Positions 15,207 to 24,866 of a stretch of 62,140 nt of DNA are shown piece after piece (the stretch's first letter is position 1; each line of letters opens with the position of its first letter). The notes under the pieces were generated by a model that worked only from the letters and a program-made list of their open reading frames with translations, did no database searches and was not told where the DNA came from. The translations under genes were made by a program, and so were the position numbers. This stretch comes from Bacillus mycoides (lineage in GTDB: Bacteria > Bacillota > Bacilli > Bacillales > Bacillaceae_G), in the NCBI RefSeq assembly GCF_001757995.1, contig NZ_LXLV01000069.1, forward strand, positions 1 through 62,140. Reading direction: 5' to 3'.

Positions 15207-16229
15207 ATGAAGTTATTTTTACGTGATCATTTTGCATTTTTTCTACTGTACGTATTAAACTTCGGTATCATTTTCGTTCTCTATGATGCAGTAGATGGAT
15301 TTCAAAATAATAAATTTTACTTCATCGTTTTAAGCTTATACTTATTTATTTGTTTCCTTGCTTATCGTTACGTTCGTAACCGTAGAATGTATCATAGATT
15401 AAGTGAGCAGCCAGAAAAAATGGAGGATGCGTTTATTGAAAGAGCAACCGCTCCGATGCCTCACGGTGTAAATGAACTCGTGCGTACGCAATACCGTCTC
15501 TTCCAAAAAGAACTACAATCGTATGAAGTAAAACAACAGGAACATCAATTGTTCATTAACCATTGGGTGCACCAAATGAAGACACCTGTTTCTGTTATGC
15601 AGCTTATGGTACTGGAAATGGAAGATGAACATTTAATTCCGAAATTCAAAAAAGAGTTAGAGCGTCTAAACCAAGGACTTGATATGGCTTTATACATGGC
15701 TAGGTTAAATAACTTCCATGAAGATTTCCATGTTGAGACGATTTCATTAAAAGATACGGTAACAAAAAATATTAATGGATTAAAAGAATTATTCATTCGT
15801 AATGGCGTCTTCCCTGTTTTAGAAGTACATTCTGATCTAAAGGTTGCTTCTGATGCGAAATGGCTAAAATTTATTATCTATCAGTTAATGACAAATGCAG
15901 TCCGTTACTCTGGTGAGCGTGGAAAGAAAGTGTTCTTATCCGCTTATCGAAATGGAAAAGACATTATTTTAGAAGTTCGCGATGAAGGCGTTGGTATTCC
16001 GCAAGAAGATATTCGAAGAGTATTTGAACCATTTTACACTGGGAAAAACGGTCGTACATTCGGAGAATCTACCGGTATGGGGCTTTATATTGTAAGTAAA
16101 ATTTGTGATTATTTAGGTCACTCTGTCAAACTAGATTCTGAAGTTGGTAAAGGAACGACGATTAAAATCATCTTCCACAATGCTGCGAATAATCAAGCAG
16201 AGAATGTAGAGAAGGTGACTAAAGCATGA
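15207..16229 (+). CDS. BceS-type intramembrane-sensing histidine kinase
   Basis: Two close transmembrane helices (about 9-27 and 36-54) with almost no extracellular loop mark the intramembrane-sensing class, which receives its signal from a BceAB-type transporter. The H-box is HQMKTP with H122. The N-box is QLMTNAVRYSG, and G-boxes include DEGVGIP and STGMGLYIV. Length is 340 residues. It follows the regulator gene by two bases and is followed by a hairpin (16248-16281) before the first permease. Confidence 0.9.
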   Translation: MKLFLRDHFAFFLLYVLNFGIIFVLYDAVDGFQNNKFYFIVLSLYLFICFLAYRYVRNRRMYHRLSEQPEKMEDAFIERATAPMPHGVNELVRTQYRLFQKELQSYEVKQQEHQLFINHWVHQMKTPVSVMQLMVLEMEDEHLIPKFKKELERLNQGLDMALYMARLNNFHEDFHVETISLKDTVTKNINGLKELFIRNGVFPVLEVHSDLKVASDAKWLKFIIYQLMTNAVRYSGERGKKVFLSAYRNGKDIILEVRDEGVGIPQEDIRRVFEPFYTGKNGRTFGESTGMGLYIVSKICDYLGHSVKLDSEVGKGTTIKIIFHNAANNQAENVEKVTKA

Positions 16230-16247
16230 TCAGAACATATGCTAGCA

Positions 16248-16281
16248 AAATGTATGAGAACTCACTCTCATACATTTTTTG
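16248..16281 (+). terminator. Hairpin between the kinase and the first permease
   Basis: AAAATGTATGAGA and CTCATACATTTTTT form a stem with a T6 tail. It would terminate or attenuate transcription between the two-component genes and the transporter genes. Confidence 0.75.
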
Positions 16282-16323
16282 CAATAAAACTACATATTTC
16301 CCTGCTAACGGGAGGCACGTATT

Positions 16324-18294
16324 ATGACATTTTGGCAATTTGCATTTAAAAATGTAACGCGCAACTCAAGAGCTTATTTTGCTTACTTTATAAGCAGTGC
16401 CTTTTCCATTGCTGTTTTCTTTTCGTTCGCTGTTTATTTGTTTCATCCGAAATTACAAAATCCCACTATGATCTCTGAAATTTCAGGATTAATGATTTTT
16501 TCAGAAGTTGTTATTGTTTTGTTCTCGTTCTTTTTTCTACTCTATTCAATCGGATCGTTTTTAAAAGTTCGTAAAAAGCAATTTGGTATTTTAACTATTT
16601 TAGGTATATCAAAAAAACAATTACATCGACTCGTTTTCACTGAAAATATGTTAATTGGTATTTTATCTATCTTTTTCGGTATGCAGTTTGGACTTGTCTT
16701 TTCGCAGTTTTTCTTATTAGTAACAGCGAAAATTACACATCTACCAGGGATATATTTATATCCCCCTACGAATGCTTTCATTTTAACAACGATTGTGTTT
16801 CTTGGTCTCTTTATCGCTGTATCTTCATTTACACCCATGCTAATTCGTACGAAAAAGACGGTAAACCTATTAAAAATGAATGGTAGGAAACAAAAGGAAA
16901 GAAAACCATCCATATTTATCTCTCTATTTGGTGCTATCTGTTTATTAGGTGGTTATATTTTAGCTGCAAACCCTAAATATTTCTTCTCAATAAACACGCA
17001 AGTAGGCGTTATCTATATGGTGTCAAGTGTTTTTGTGATTCCAGCACTTGTTACAATTGGGACCTATTTTTTCTTTTCTCAAATTAGTTTCTTACTTATT
17101 TATATTTTAAAGAAAAGAAGAAAGTTTTATATGAAACGAATTAATATGCTTTGGATTTCGGATTTAGCAAGTCGTATTCGAACGAATATCAATATGCTTT
17201 TTATTGTAGCGATGCTTTCTACAATTGCTTTCACAATGATTACGTTCCTATATGGAGTCGGAAAGTTTACAAAGCTAGATGTTGCGAGAACTTCACCTTT
17301 TCCATTTTCTTATTTTTCATATGACGCAAATCCTTTTGCTAACGAGCATTTAACTTGGCTTGAACAGCAGTTACAAAAAGAAAATTTCTCTTATAAAAGG
17401 ATCAAAGCTGATTTATATGAAACACCATTGAAAGAAGATGAAGGTATAACAACTTACAATGACATCTATGCCATGAAACAAAGTGACTATAACAAACTTG
17501 CAGCTTCCCTGCGAATGAAACAACTATTCATGAGCGATAACGAAGCATATGTCTTAAGCGGTGGCGCTTATTTCACCTTATTCAGCCAATTTGAGCCAAG
17601 CTTCAATAGAAAATCCATTACACTTTCTAGCACAAATACGATATTACAAGTAAAGGGCTATGAACAAGTAGGGGCCATTCCCTCTGACTTTTCATATCAA
17701 ACTTTAATTTTACCTGACGCTGTTGTAAACAACTTACCAAATACAACAAAGCATGTAGCAGCGTACAATTATAACGTACAAAACTGGGAAAAGACGTATG
17801 AAATTGCTGCTGATTTTATGAAGAAAATACAAAGAGATCGACAGGAATTCCAATACGAAGGACCACTTATACGCTCCTATGAATCAGCAGGCTCATTATA
17901 TAGAATCACATCAGGAAGTGCCGCATACTTCCTAATCGGGACATTCTTAGGTGTCATTTTCTTTATTGGAGCTGGTAGCGTTCTTTACTTCAGAATGTAT
18001 ACAGATTTAACGAACGAACAAGAAAAATATGTAGCAATTTCAAAAATTGGTGTAACAGATGCAGAGATGAAAAGATCTGCAACCATTCAACTTAGCATTT
18101 TATTTTTCGTTCCGTACGTTATGGCGTCCATTCATACAATGTTCGCAACAAAAATGCTTCAAGACGTAATTGCTTTATCACTATTCAAAGAAATTTCAGC
18201 CGTTCTTATTATTTTTGGAGTAGTTGAATTCATCTTTTTCTTATTCATTCGCTCCTTTTGCATGCAAAAGTTATCAGAGTATACGAATGGTTAA
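16324..18294 (+). CDS. BceB-type permease, first of three paralogues
   Basis: This 656-residue FtsX-domain permease has the BceB layout: an N-terminal helix, a helix cluster to about residue 300, an extracellular domain (about 315-525) and three C-terminal helices including the stretch FLIGTFLGVIFFIGAGSVLYF. The N-terminus MTFWQFAFKNVTRN is almost identical to the starts of the permeases at 18374 and 21099, so these are tandem duplicates. GGGAGG precedes the ATG. No ATPase gene follows directly; the only one in the cluster is at 20350. Confidence 0.85.
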   Translation: MTFWQFAFKNVTRNSRAYFAYFISSAFSIAVFFSFAVYLFHPKLQNPTMISEISGLMIFSEVVIVLFSFFFLLYSIGSFLKVRKKQFGILTILGISKKQLHRLVFTENMLIGILSIFFGMQFGLVFSQFFLLVTAKITHLPGIYLYPPTNAFILTTIVFLGLFIAVSSFTPMLIRTKKTVNLLKMNGRKQKERKPSIFISLFGAICLLGGYILAANPKYFFSINTQVGVIYMVSSVFVIPALVTIGTYFFFSQISFLLIYILKKRRKFYMKRINMLWISDLASRIRTNINMLFIVAMLSTIAFTMITFLYGVGKFTKLDVARTSPFPFSYFSYDANPFANEHLTWLEQQLQKENFSYKRIKADLYETPLKEDEGITTYNDIYAMKQSDYNKLAASLRMKQLFMSDNEAYVLSGGAYFTLFSQFEPSFNRKSITLSSTNTILQVKGYEQVGAIPSDFSYQTLILPDAVVNNLPNTTKHVAAYNYNVQNWEKTYEIAADFMKKIQRDRQEFQYEGPLIRSYESAGSLYRITSGSAAYFLIGTFLGVIFFIGAGSVLYFRMYTDLTNEQEKYVAISKIGVTDAEMKRSATIQLSILFFVPYVMASIHTMFATKMLQDVIALSLFKEISAVLIIFGVVEFIFFLFIRSFCMQKLSEYTNG

Positions 18295-18315
18295 GTTTTA
18301 TAAATATATTAGTAC

Positions 18316-18346
18316 AGGAAAAGGATACCTCTTATATCCTTTTCCT
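18316..18346 (+). terminator. Hairpin between the first and second permease
   Basis: AGGAAAAGGATA and TATCCTTTTCCT form a perfect 12-bp stem. No long T tail follows, so attenuation or RNA stabilisation is as likely as termination. Confidence 0.5.
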
Positions 18347-18373
18347 CTTCACTCTATTAGGAGGTTTAGGTGA

Positions 18374-20329
18374 ATGACTTTTTGGCAGTTTGCCTTTAAA
18401 AATGTAACAAGAAACGCCAGAGCTTATTTCGCCTATTTTGTAAGCAGTGCGTTTTCCATTGCTATTTTTTTCTCATTTGCAGTTTATTTATTTCATCCTA
18501 AATTGCATATGACAGACGTGAATTATGCTCTGAACATATTAATGACAATTTCAGAAGTTGTCATTGTGTTCTTTTCATTTTTCTTTTTACTCTATTCAAT
18601 TGGTACATTTTTAAAGGTTCGTAAAAAACAATTTGGGATTTTAACAGTACTTGGCATATCTCAAAAACAATTAAAACGACTCATATTTATAGAAAATATG
18701 TTAATTGGTGTTCTTTCTATATTTTTTGGTATTCAACTTGGAGTTGTCTTTTCACAGTTCTTTTTATTAGTTACCGCCAAAATTACACACGTACCTGGTT
18801 TATATTTATATGGGCCCACAAGTGCTATCGTTTTAACTATCATCATCTTTCTTGGGCTCTTCATTCTCGTATCATCTTTTACACCGATGCTCATTCGTAC
18901 GAGAAAAGCCGTACGTCTTTTAAAAGAAGGAACAAAACAAAAAGAAAGAAAAGCATCCGTTCTCATCTCTCTATTTGGTGCAACATGTTTAATATCTGGA
19001 TATGCGTTAGCCGCAAATCCGCTGTATTTTATGTCGCTAGGTGACATCATTGGGCTTTTATATGCCGTCTCTAGTATATTTGTCATCCCATCGCTTATTG
19101 CAGCTGGAACATACTTTTTCTTTTCACAAATTAGTTTTTTACTTATTCGTATTTTAAAAATGCGAAGAAAGTTTTATATGAAACGAATTAATATGCTTTG
19201 GATCTCTGACCTAGCATCGCGCATTCGTACGAATATTAATATGCTCTTTATAGTAGCGATGCTATCGACGCTCGCTTTTACAATGATTACATTCTTATAT
19301 GGATTCGGGAAATTTACAAAGTTTGATGCGATTAGACAAAACCCTTTCCCGTTTACTTATTTATCACATACTGAAAATACATTAGCTGATGAACATTTAA
19401 ACTGGTTAGAGCAGAAATTTAATGAAGAGCACTTTACTTATACAAAATTTAAAACAGATATATATGAAGTATCTTCAGCTGAAGATAACACGCAGCTCTA
19501 TTACGCAATTAAACAAAGTGACTATAATGTACTTGCTAAAGCGTTAAATTGGGAAAAACTCACGGTGAATAAGAATGAATCTTATATTCTTATGAAAGAC
19601 TTAGATGATCAAGTTATTGGAACGATTCACAATAAAGAAAAGAAAAATACTCTTACACTTACTCAAAACAATTTACAACTACAAGTGAAAGAATATAAAA
19701 GTTATAGCCCATTCCCAAACAGCTTAATATACCAATTACTCATACTATCTGATGAAAATGTAGAAGCCTTATCCACCGTTTCCAAACAAATGAGTGTATA
19801 TAACTTCAAAGTTACAGATTGGGAGAAAGCACATAATATCGGTTCATCGTTTATAACAAAAATCCATAACGACAATGCAGCGATTCAAGCAGAGCATCCA
19901 CCGTTCCATGCAAGTGAAGCGAGCGATTCTCTATATAAGACAAAACTAAATGTCGCTTCGTTCTTCTTAATTGGTACTTTCCTAGGAGTTATTTTCTTTA
20001 TCGGTGCTGGCAGTGTTCTTTACTTCCGAATGTATACAGATTTAACAAATGAGCAAGAAAAATATATAACGATTACGAAAATTGGCTTAACTGAGACTGA
20101 AATGAAACGTTCAGCGACAATTCAGCTTGCGATTCTTTTCTTCGTGCCTTACATTATGGCATCGATCCATACGATGTTTGCGACAAAGATGCTACAAGAA
20201 ATATTACATCTCTCGTTTTTCGCTGAGATTACAGTCGTACTTATGATTTTTGGAACGGTTGAAATTCTATTTTTCCTTTTAATTCGTTCCTTCTATATGC
20301 AAAAATTATCACAACACATTAAGTTTTAG
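18374..20329 (+). CDS. BceB-type permease, second of three paralogues
   Basis: Length is 651 residues. It is very close to the first permease in all membrane segments (MTFWQFAFKNVTRNARAYFAYF at the start and FLGVIFFIGAGSVLYFRMY near the end). The extracellular domain (about 315-520) differs clearly, as expected if paralogues recognise different peptides. AGGAGG precedes the ATG at normal spacing. It is 11 bp from the ribosome site region of the ATPase gene, so transcription together is likely. Confidence 0.85.
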   Translation: MTFWQFAFKNVTRNARAYFAYFVSSAFSIAIFFSFAVYLFHPKLHMTDVNYALNILMTISEVVIVFFSFFFLLYSIGTFLKVRKKQFGILTVLGISQKQLKRLIFIENMLIGVLSIFFGIQLGVVFSQFFLLVTAKITHVPGLYLYGPTSAIVLTIIIFLGLFILVSSFTPMLIRTRKAVRLLKEGTKQKERKASVLISLFGATCLISGYALAANPLYFMSLGDIIGLLYAVSSIFVIPSLIAAGTYFFFSQISFLLIRILKMRRKFYMKRINMLWISDLASRIRTNINMLFIVAMLSTLAFTMITFLYGFGKFTKFDAIRQNPFPFTYLSHTENTLADEHLNWLEQKFNEEHFTYTKFKTDIYEVSSAEDNTQLYYAIKQSDYNVLAKALNWEKLTVNKNESYILMKDLDDQVIGTIHNKEKKNTLTLTQNNLQLQVKEYKSYSPFPNSLIYQLLILSDENVEALSTVSKQMSVYNFKVTDWEKAHNIGSSFITKIHNDNAAIQAEHPPFHASEASDSLYKTKLNVASFFLIGTFLGVIFFIGAGSVLYFRMYTDLTNEQEKYITITKIGLTETEMKRSATIQLAILFFVPYIMASIHTMFATKMLQEILHLSFFAEITVVLMIFGTVEILFFLLIRSFYMQKLSQHIKF

Positions 20330-20349
20330 AGGATAGAAAGGTGATTATT

Positions 20350-21102
20350 ATGGAAGAAGTATTACACATAAAAAACGTCTCAAAAGTGTATGAGGGAAAA
20401 GTACCTCATACCGCTTTAAAAAATATAAATTTACACGTAGATAAAGGTGAATTTGTTGCGATTATGGGGCCATCTGGTAGCGGTAAATCTACGTTTTTAA
20501 ACGTTATTTCTACAATTGATTCCCCTACTTCTGGTGATGTCGTTATTAACGGAAAACAACCGCACACATTCCGTAGAGAGAAACTAGCTATTTTCCGTCG
20601 CCAAGAGTTAGGGTTTGTTTTCCAAAACTTTAACCTATTAGATACACTAACAATCGGTGAAAATATCGTACTGCCTTTAACGTTAGATAATGTTCCTTTA
20701 AAAGAGATGGACGAAAAACTCGATAACATTTCAAAGAAACTTGGAATTGATCATATTTTGGACAAACGTATTTTTGAAGTTTCTGGAGGGCAAGCACAGC
20801 GTACCGCAGTAGCACGCGCTGTTATTCATCATCCGTCTCTTTTACTCGCTGATGAACCGACAGGAAACTTGGATTCTAAGTCAGCGATTGACGTAATGGA
20901 GTTATTTACGAAGTTAAACAAAGAAGAAGATGCAACAATTTTAATGGTTACTCACGATCCGTTTGCAGCAAGTTATTGTAACCGCGTTATTTTCATTAAA
21001 GATGGTGGGCTTTACAATGAATTACACCGCGGACTATATCGTGAGAAATTTTATCAAGAAATATTAGATGTTTTAGCATTATTAGGAGGAAGACGTGGAT
21101 GA
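20350..21102 (+). CDS. BceA-type ATPase shared by the permease cluster
   Basis: Walker A GPSGSGKS is at about residues 40-47, with signature VSGGQAQR, Walker B LLLADEPTGNLDS and H-loop VTHD. It is 250 residues from ATG 20350, chosen because AAAGG lies eight bases upstream; a GTG three codons earlier touches the ribosome site. Its stop overlaps the start of the third permease (ATGA). It is the only ATPase between three permeases, so it may power all of them. Confidence 0.85.
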   Translation: MEEVLHIKNVSKVYEGKVPHTALKNINLHVDKGEFVAIMGPSGSGKSTFLNVISTIDSPTSGDVVINGKQPHTFRREKLAIFRRQELGFVFQNFNLLDTLTIGENIVLPLTLDNVPLKEMDEKLDNISKKLGIDHILDKRIFEVSGGQAQRTAVARAVIHHPSLLLADEPTGNLDSKSAIDVMELFTKLNKEEDATILMVTHDPFAASYCNRVIFIKDGGLYNELHRGLYREKFYQEILDVLALLGGRRG

Positions 21103-23072
21103 CGTTTTGGCAATTTGCATTTAAAAATGTCTCACGTAATTCTAAAGCATATTTTGCTTATTTTGTAAGTAGTGCTTTTTCTATAATGGTTTTCTTTTCA
21201 TTTACTGCATATGCGTATCATCCACGCTTGCAAAATTTACAAAAATTTCAAGAACGGGATCCTCTCATGAACTTAGCTAGTACTGCACAGTTTATTATCG
21301 TTTTGTTCTCGTTCTTCTTTCTCTTATATTCAGTCGGAACATTTTTAAATGTGCGAAAGCAGCAATTTGGGATACTCACTATTCTTGGTATCTCACAGAG
21401 ACAATTAAAAAGACTTTTATTTACCGAAAACATGATAATCGGGATATTATCTATCTTTATCGGCATTCAAGGTGGCCTTGTGTTTTCTAATTTCTTCTTA
21501 TTAGTCACTTCGAAATTAACAAGTGCGAAAGGCCTCTATTTATATTGGCCAACAGAAGCAATTATCGTTACAACCGTAACGTTTATCATTTTATTTTTAA
21601 TCGTTTCTACGTTTACACCTATGTTTATTCGTACTCGTAAAACAACACAGCTTATTAAAGGTAACAAAAAAGTGACAGCCGAAAAAAAGCCATCTATACT
21701 CATCTCTTTATTCGCTTTAATTTGTTTAGGGCTATGCTATTATATTGCCGTTTATCCACAAGGATACGTAACAGAAAAAAATGTACAAAATGGATCTGTC
21801 TTCTTAATTATGTTATCTATTTTACCGCTCGTAATAATTGGGACGTATTTTTTCTTTTCACAAACATTTCTTCTTTTTATCTTTATTTTAAAGAAGCGCA
21901 GAAAGTTTTATTTGAAACAAATAAATATGTTATGGATTTCAGATTTAGTTTCTCGTACCCGTAGTAATATTAATGTACTCTTTATCGTTTCTATGCTATC
22001 TGCACTTGCATTTACAATTATTATTGGATTATTCGCTGCTAATAACAATACGAAGGCATCGGTACTAGAGCGATATCCTGTCCCCTTCACTTATACATCA
22101 GAAGGTGAAAATTCCCTTGAACAAAAGCATATTACTACAATTGAAAATGAGCTTACAAATAGTAATTTTCAGTACAGAAGATATAAGTTTACAGTATTAA
22201 AAGATACAGCTTCAAAAGAAGACATTATGCTTATGAAGATGAGTGATTATAACGCAATTGCTAAACAATTGAAGAGACCGGAAATCACTCTTGATTCTAC
22301 ACAAGTTTATATTATTTCTCGTCATTCACCAGAGCTTTTAAACCTTGTCTCAAATCCATTTGCAAAACAAGACACAATTACACTCGGATCTAATAAAAAA
22401 GAATTTCATATTAAAGGGTTTATTAATAAAGGGATTGAACCATCCTTCGCATTCCCCTATTTAATTGTTATACAAGATTATGTATTTGATAATATGATTC
22501 CTCATATTGAAACGACCATAGTTTATAATTATTTCGTGGAGAACTGGGAAAATGCGATTGTTCCGACGAAAAATATTTTACGTACGATTAGTAATGATGC
22601 AAGTGATTTTTTTGAAAAACATAAAGAAGAAAATGCTCAAACTCCTTTTTACATTCATACAGCTACTGATGAGCTAAACTACAGTAAAGGAAATTCAATT
22701 GCTCACTTCTTTATTTGGGCGTTTCTCGGCTTTATTTTCTTTATTGGTGCAGCTAGTGTGTTATACTTCCGTATGTATAACGACTTAACAACTGAAAGAC
22801 AAAAGTATATTACGATTACAAAACTCGGTTTAACAGAATCAGAAATGTTTCGTTCTGCAACGATTCAATTAGGAATTTTATTTTTCGTTCCTTATATCGT
22901 CGCTGGTATTCATACAATATTTGCGATTAAGTTTTTACAAAGCATGTTTTCTTTCTCGTTACTTAAAGAGACATTTATCGTACTCACTTTATTCGGGATT
23001 ATCGAGATTATTTTCTTCTTCTTAATCCGTTCTCTGTACATCAATAAATTATCACAGCATATTAAAACGTGA
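21099..23072 (+). CDS. BceB-type permease, third of three paralogues
   Basis: Length is 657 residues, translationally coupled to the ATPase gene by a 4-bp overlap. The N-terminal MTFWQFAFKNVSRNSKAYFAYF and C-terminal helices align with the other two, but it is the most diverged, with its own extracellular domain (about 315-530). A strong terminator follows. Coupling suggests it is the principal partner of the ATPase; the two upstream copies may be extra sensors or alternative pumps. Confidence 0.85.
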   Translation: MTFWQFAFKNVSRNSKAYFAYFVSSAFSIMVFFSFTAYAYHPRLQNLQKFQERDPLMNLASTAQFIIVLFSFFFLLYSVGTFLNVRKQQFGILTILGISQRQLKRLLFTENMIIGILSIFIGIQGGLVFSNFFLLVTSKLTSAKGLYLYWPTEAIIVTTVTFIILFLIVSTFTPMFIRTRKTTQLIKGNKKVTAEKKPSILISLFALICLGLCYYIAVYPQGYVTEKNVQNGSVFLIMLSILPLVIIGTYFFFSQTFLLFIFILKKRRKFYLKQINMLWISDLVSRTRSNINVLFIVSMLSALAFTIIIGLFAANNNTKASVLERYPVPFTYTSEGENSLEQKHITTIENELTNSNFQYRRYKFTVLKDTASKEDIMLMKMSDYNAIAKQLKRPEITLDSTQVYIISRHSPELLNLVSNPFAKQDTITLGSNKKEFHIKGFINKGIEPSFAFPYLIVIQDYVFDNMIPHIETTIVYNYFVENWENAIVPTKNILRTISNDASDFFEKHKEENAQTPFYIHTATDELNYSKGNSIAHFFIWAFLGFIFFIGAASVLYFRMYNDLTTERQKYITITKLGLTESEMFRSATIQLGILFFVPYIVAGIHTIFAIKFLQSMFSFSLLKETFIVLTLFGIIEIIFFFLIRSLYINKLSQHIKT

Positions 23073-23074
23073 AT

Positions 23075-23109
23075 AAAATAGCCTTGTGCAATATGCACAA
23101 GGCTATTTT
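23075..23109. terminator. Terminator of the permease cluster
   Basis: AAAATAGCCTTGTGC and GCACAAGGCTATTTT form a near-perfect long stem between convergent genes. It is functional in both directions. Confidence 0.9.
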
Positions 23110-23126
23110 CAATAGTTTTTAAATAA

Positions 23127-23321
23127 TTAGCAGCAGTATCCACCATAGCCGCCGCCATAGCCACCATAACCGCCGTAACCACAAGAACCGCCGCCTCCGC
23201 CGAAGCAGCTAGCACCGATAATGATTAATAAAATAAACAATACGATTAGAAGCGCAAAACCGCCGCCGCACCCATGTCTGCGGTTACAATCATCATGTCT
23301 GTGTTCACACTTTTCGCTCAT
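23127..23321 (-). CDS. YjcZ-type small sporulation protein, Gly/Tyr-rich
   Basis: The 64-residue protein has a hydrophilic N-terminus with Cys/His (CEHRHDDCNRRHGC), one membrane helix of the tiny YjcZ/YhzA type (FALLIVLFILLIIIGASCF), and a Gly-Gly-Tyr-rich tail ending CC. The helix motif is characteristic of small sporulation-associated Bacillus proteins. AAAGGAGGAATAG precedes the ATG. A spore-envelope location is inferred; the upstream CATAATATA resembles a sporulation -10 but no matching -35 was found. Confidence 0.75.
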   Translation of the reverse strand: MSEKCEHRHDDCNRRHGCGGGFALLIVLFILLIIIGASCFGGGGGSCGYGGYGGYGGGYGGYCC

Positions 23322-23467
23322 TGCTCTATTCCTCCTTTAGTATCATTCATAACAAGTTCAACTTGCTCTAAATGAGGGGATTCCATTTATATTATGTTTT
23401 CAGGGCAAATCGGAAGCTTGGCATTCCTAAAAACGGGCTTGTTTTTGGAAATGGGCTTCATCAAAAA

Positions 23468-23489
23468 AAGATACCAGTTAAGGTATCTT
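23468..23489 (-). terminator. Terminator of gntP
   Basis: AAGATACC and GGTATCTT form the stem; on the minus strand T7 follows. It directly adjoins the stop codon. Confidence 0.75.
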
Positions 23490-24815
23490 CTAAATAAACA
23501 TATTCAATAAAAGAGCAAAACCAAATGCAATAAATGATAATAAAGTCTCAAGTACAGTCCACGTTTTAAACGTTTCCTTCACAGTTAACCCTAGATACTC
23601 TTTTACAAGCCAAAATCCTGCATCGTTTACATGTGAAAACATTAATGACCCTGCACCCGTCGCTATAACAAGTAATTCTAAATTTACACCAGACATGTGC
23701 TGAATAACCGGTGAAACAATTCCTGCTGCTGTCGTTAAAGCGACTGTTGCTGATCCGGTCGCTATTCGAATTAAGCCAGCTACCATGAAAGCTAAGACGA
23801 TTGGTGATAATGAAATATGTTCTGCCATTTGAGCGATGGCTGTTCCAACGCCGCTTTCAATTAATATTTGTTTAAATCCACCGCCTGCACCGATTATTAA
23901 AATAATGGAACCGACAGGTAGTAAACTTTCATCTGTTAATTTTTTAATCATCTTTTTATTAATGCCTTGTCTTATCCCTAGTAAATAAAACGCTGCGAAA
24001 CATGAAATAAGTAAAGCGATTACTGGACTTCCGATAAATACAAAAAATTCAGTTATTTTTTCCGGTAATGAAATATATGGTGCGACTACTGATAAAATCA
24101 TTAAAACTACTGGCAGTAAAATAATAAAAAATGAAACTTTACGACTCGGTAAATCAGTTGATACAGTTGTAACCCGAACAAGCTCTGGTTCATTTTCAGG
24201 TATAACTCTCTTATGTACCCACTTTGCAAATAACGGTCCTGCGATAATAGCTGTTGGTAACGCGATAATTAATGAATATAAAAGCACTTTTCCTAAGTTT
24301 GCATTATAAATTCCGATTGCTGTCATCGCACCTGGATGGGGAGGCACTAGCCCATGTACAATCGATAATCCGGCAATAACAGGTAACGCAATTAACAATA
24401 TATTTTGTTTCGTTGTTTTTCGAATTGAAATAACAAGTGGTAATAAAATGACGATTCCCACTTCAAAAAAAACTGGAATCCCTATAACAAATCCGGCGAA
24501 TAACATTGCCCAAGGTAATTTTTTCACCCCGAAGAATCGAATGAAGAAATCTGCTACTTGCATGCCAGCCCCTGAATCGGACATCATTTTCCCTAAAATT
24601 GTTCCGAGAGCCAAAATACCAACTAAATGCCCTAGTACACTACCAACACCAGTTTCATAGGCAGTCACTATTTTCGTTAAGTTCAGTCCAGACATAATAG
24701 CTAAAAATAGACTAGCAACTGTTAAACTAATAAATGCATGCCATTTCCACCATGATACCCCTAAAATAACAATTGCGATCGCAATTAACGTGACGATTAA
24801 TAAGTATATATTCAT
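23490..24815 (-). CDS. GntP-family sugar-acid/proton symporter
   Basis: This 441-residue membrane protein has about 12 helices and the GntP signatures GIPVFFEVGIVILLPL, GLVPPHPGAMTA and the C-terminal HVNDAGFWLVKEYLG. The family imports gluconate, ketodeoxygluconate and similar acids. It is the last gene of the six-gene minus-strand operon, separated from gntR by a hairpin. In this setting the cargo is probably an amino-sugar acid such as glucosaminate, possibly N-acetylated; this is inference from the neighbouring enzymes. Confidence 0.85.
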   Translation of the reverse strand: MNIYLLIVTLIAIAIVILGVSWWKWHAFISLTVASLFLAIMSGLNLTKIVTAYETGVGSVLGHLVGILALGTILGKMMSDSGAGMQVADFFIRFFGVKKLPWAMLFAGFVIGIPVFFEVGIVILLPLVISIRKTTKQNILLIALPVIAGLSIVHGLVPPHPGAMTAIGIYNANLGKVLLYSLIIALPTAIIAGPLFAKWVHKRVIPENEPELVRVTTVSTDLPSRKVSFFIILLPVVLMILSVVAPYISLPEKITEFFVFIGSPVIALLISCFAAFYLLGIRQGINKKMIKKLTDESLLPVGSIILIIGAGGGFKQILIESGVGTAIAQMAEHISLSPIVLAFMVAGLIRIATGSATVALTTAAGIVSPVIQHMSGVNLELLVIATGAGSLMFSHVNDAGFWLVKEYLGLTVKETFKTWTVLETLLSFIAFGFALLLNMFI

Positions 24816-24837
24816 CTCTCATTCCCCTTACTTTTAT

Positions 24838-24866
24838 AAAAAAAGAGGGAATATCCCCTCTTTTTT
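24838..24866 (-). terminator. Hairpin between gntR and gntP
   Basis: AAAAAAGAGGG and CCCCTCTTTTTT form a stem with T-rich tails on both strands. It may lower transcription of gntP relative to the enzyme genes. Confidence 0.7.
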
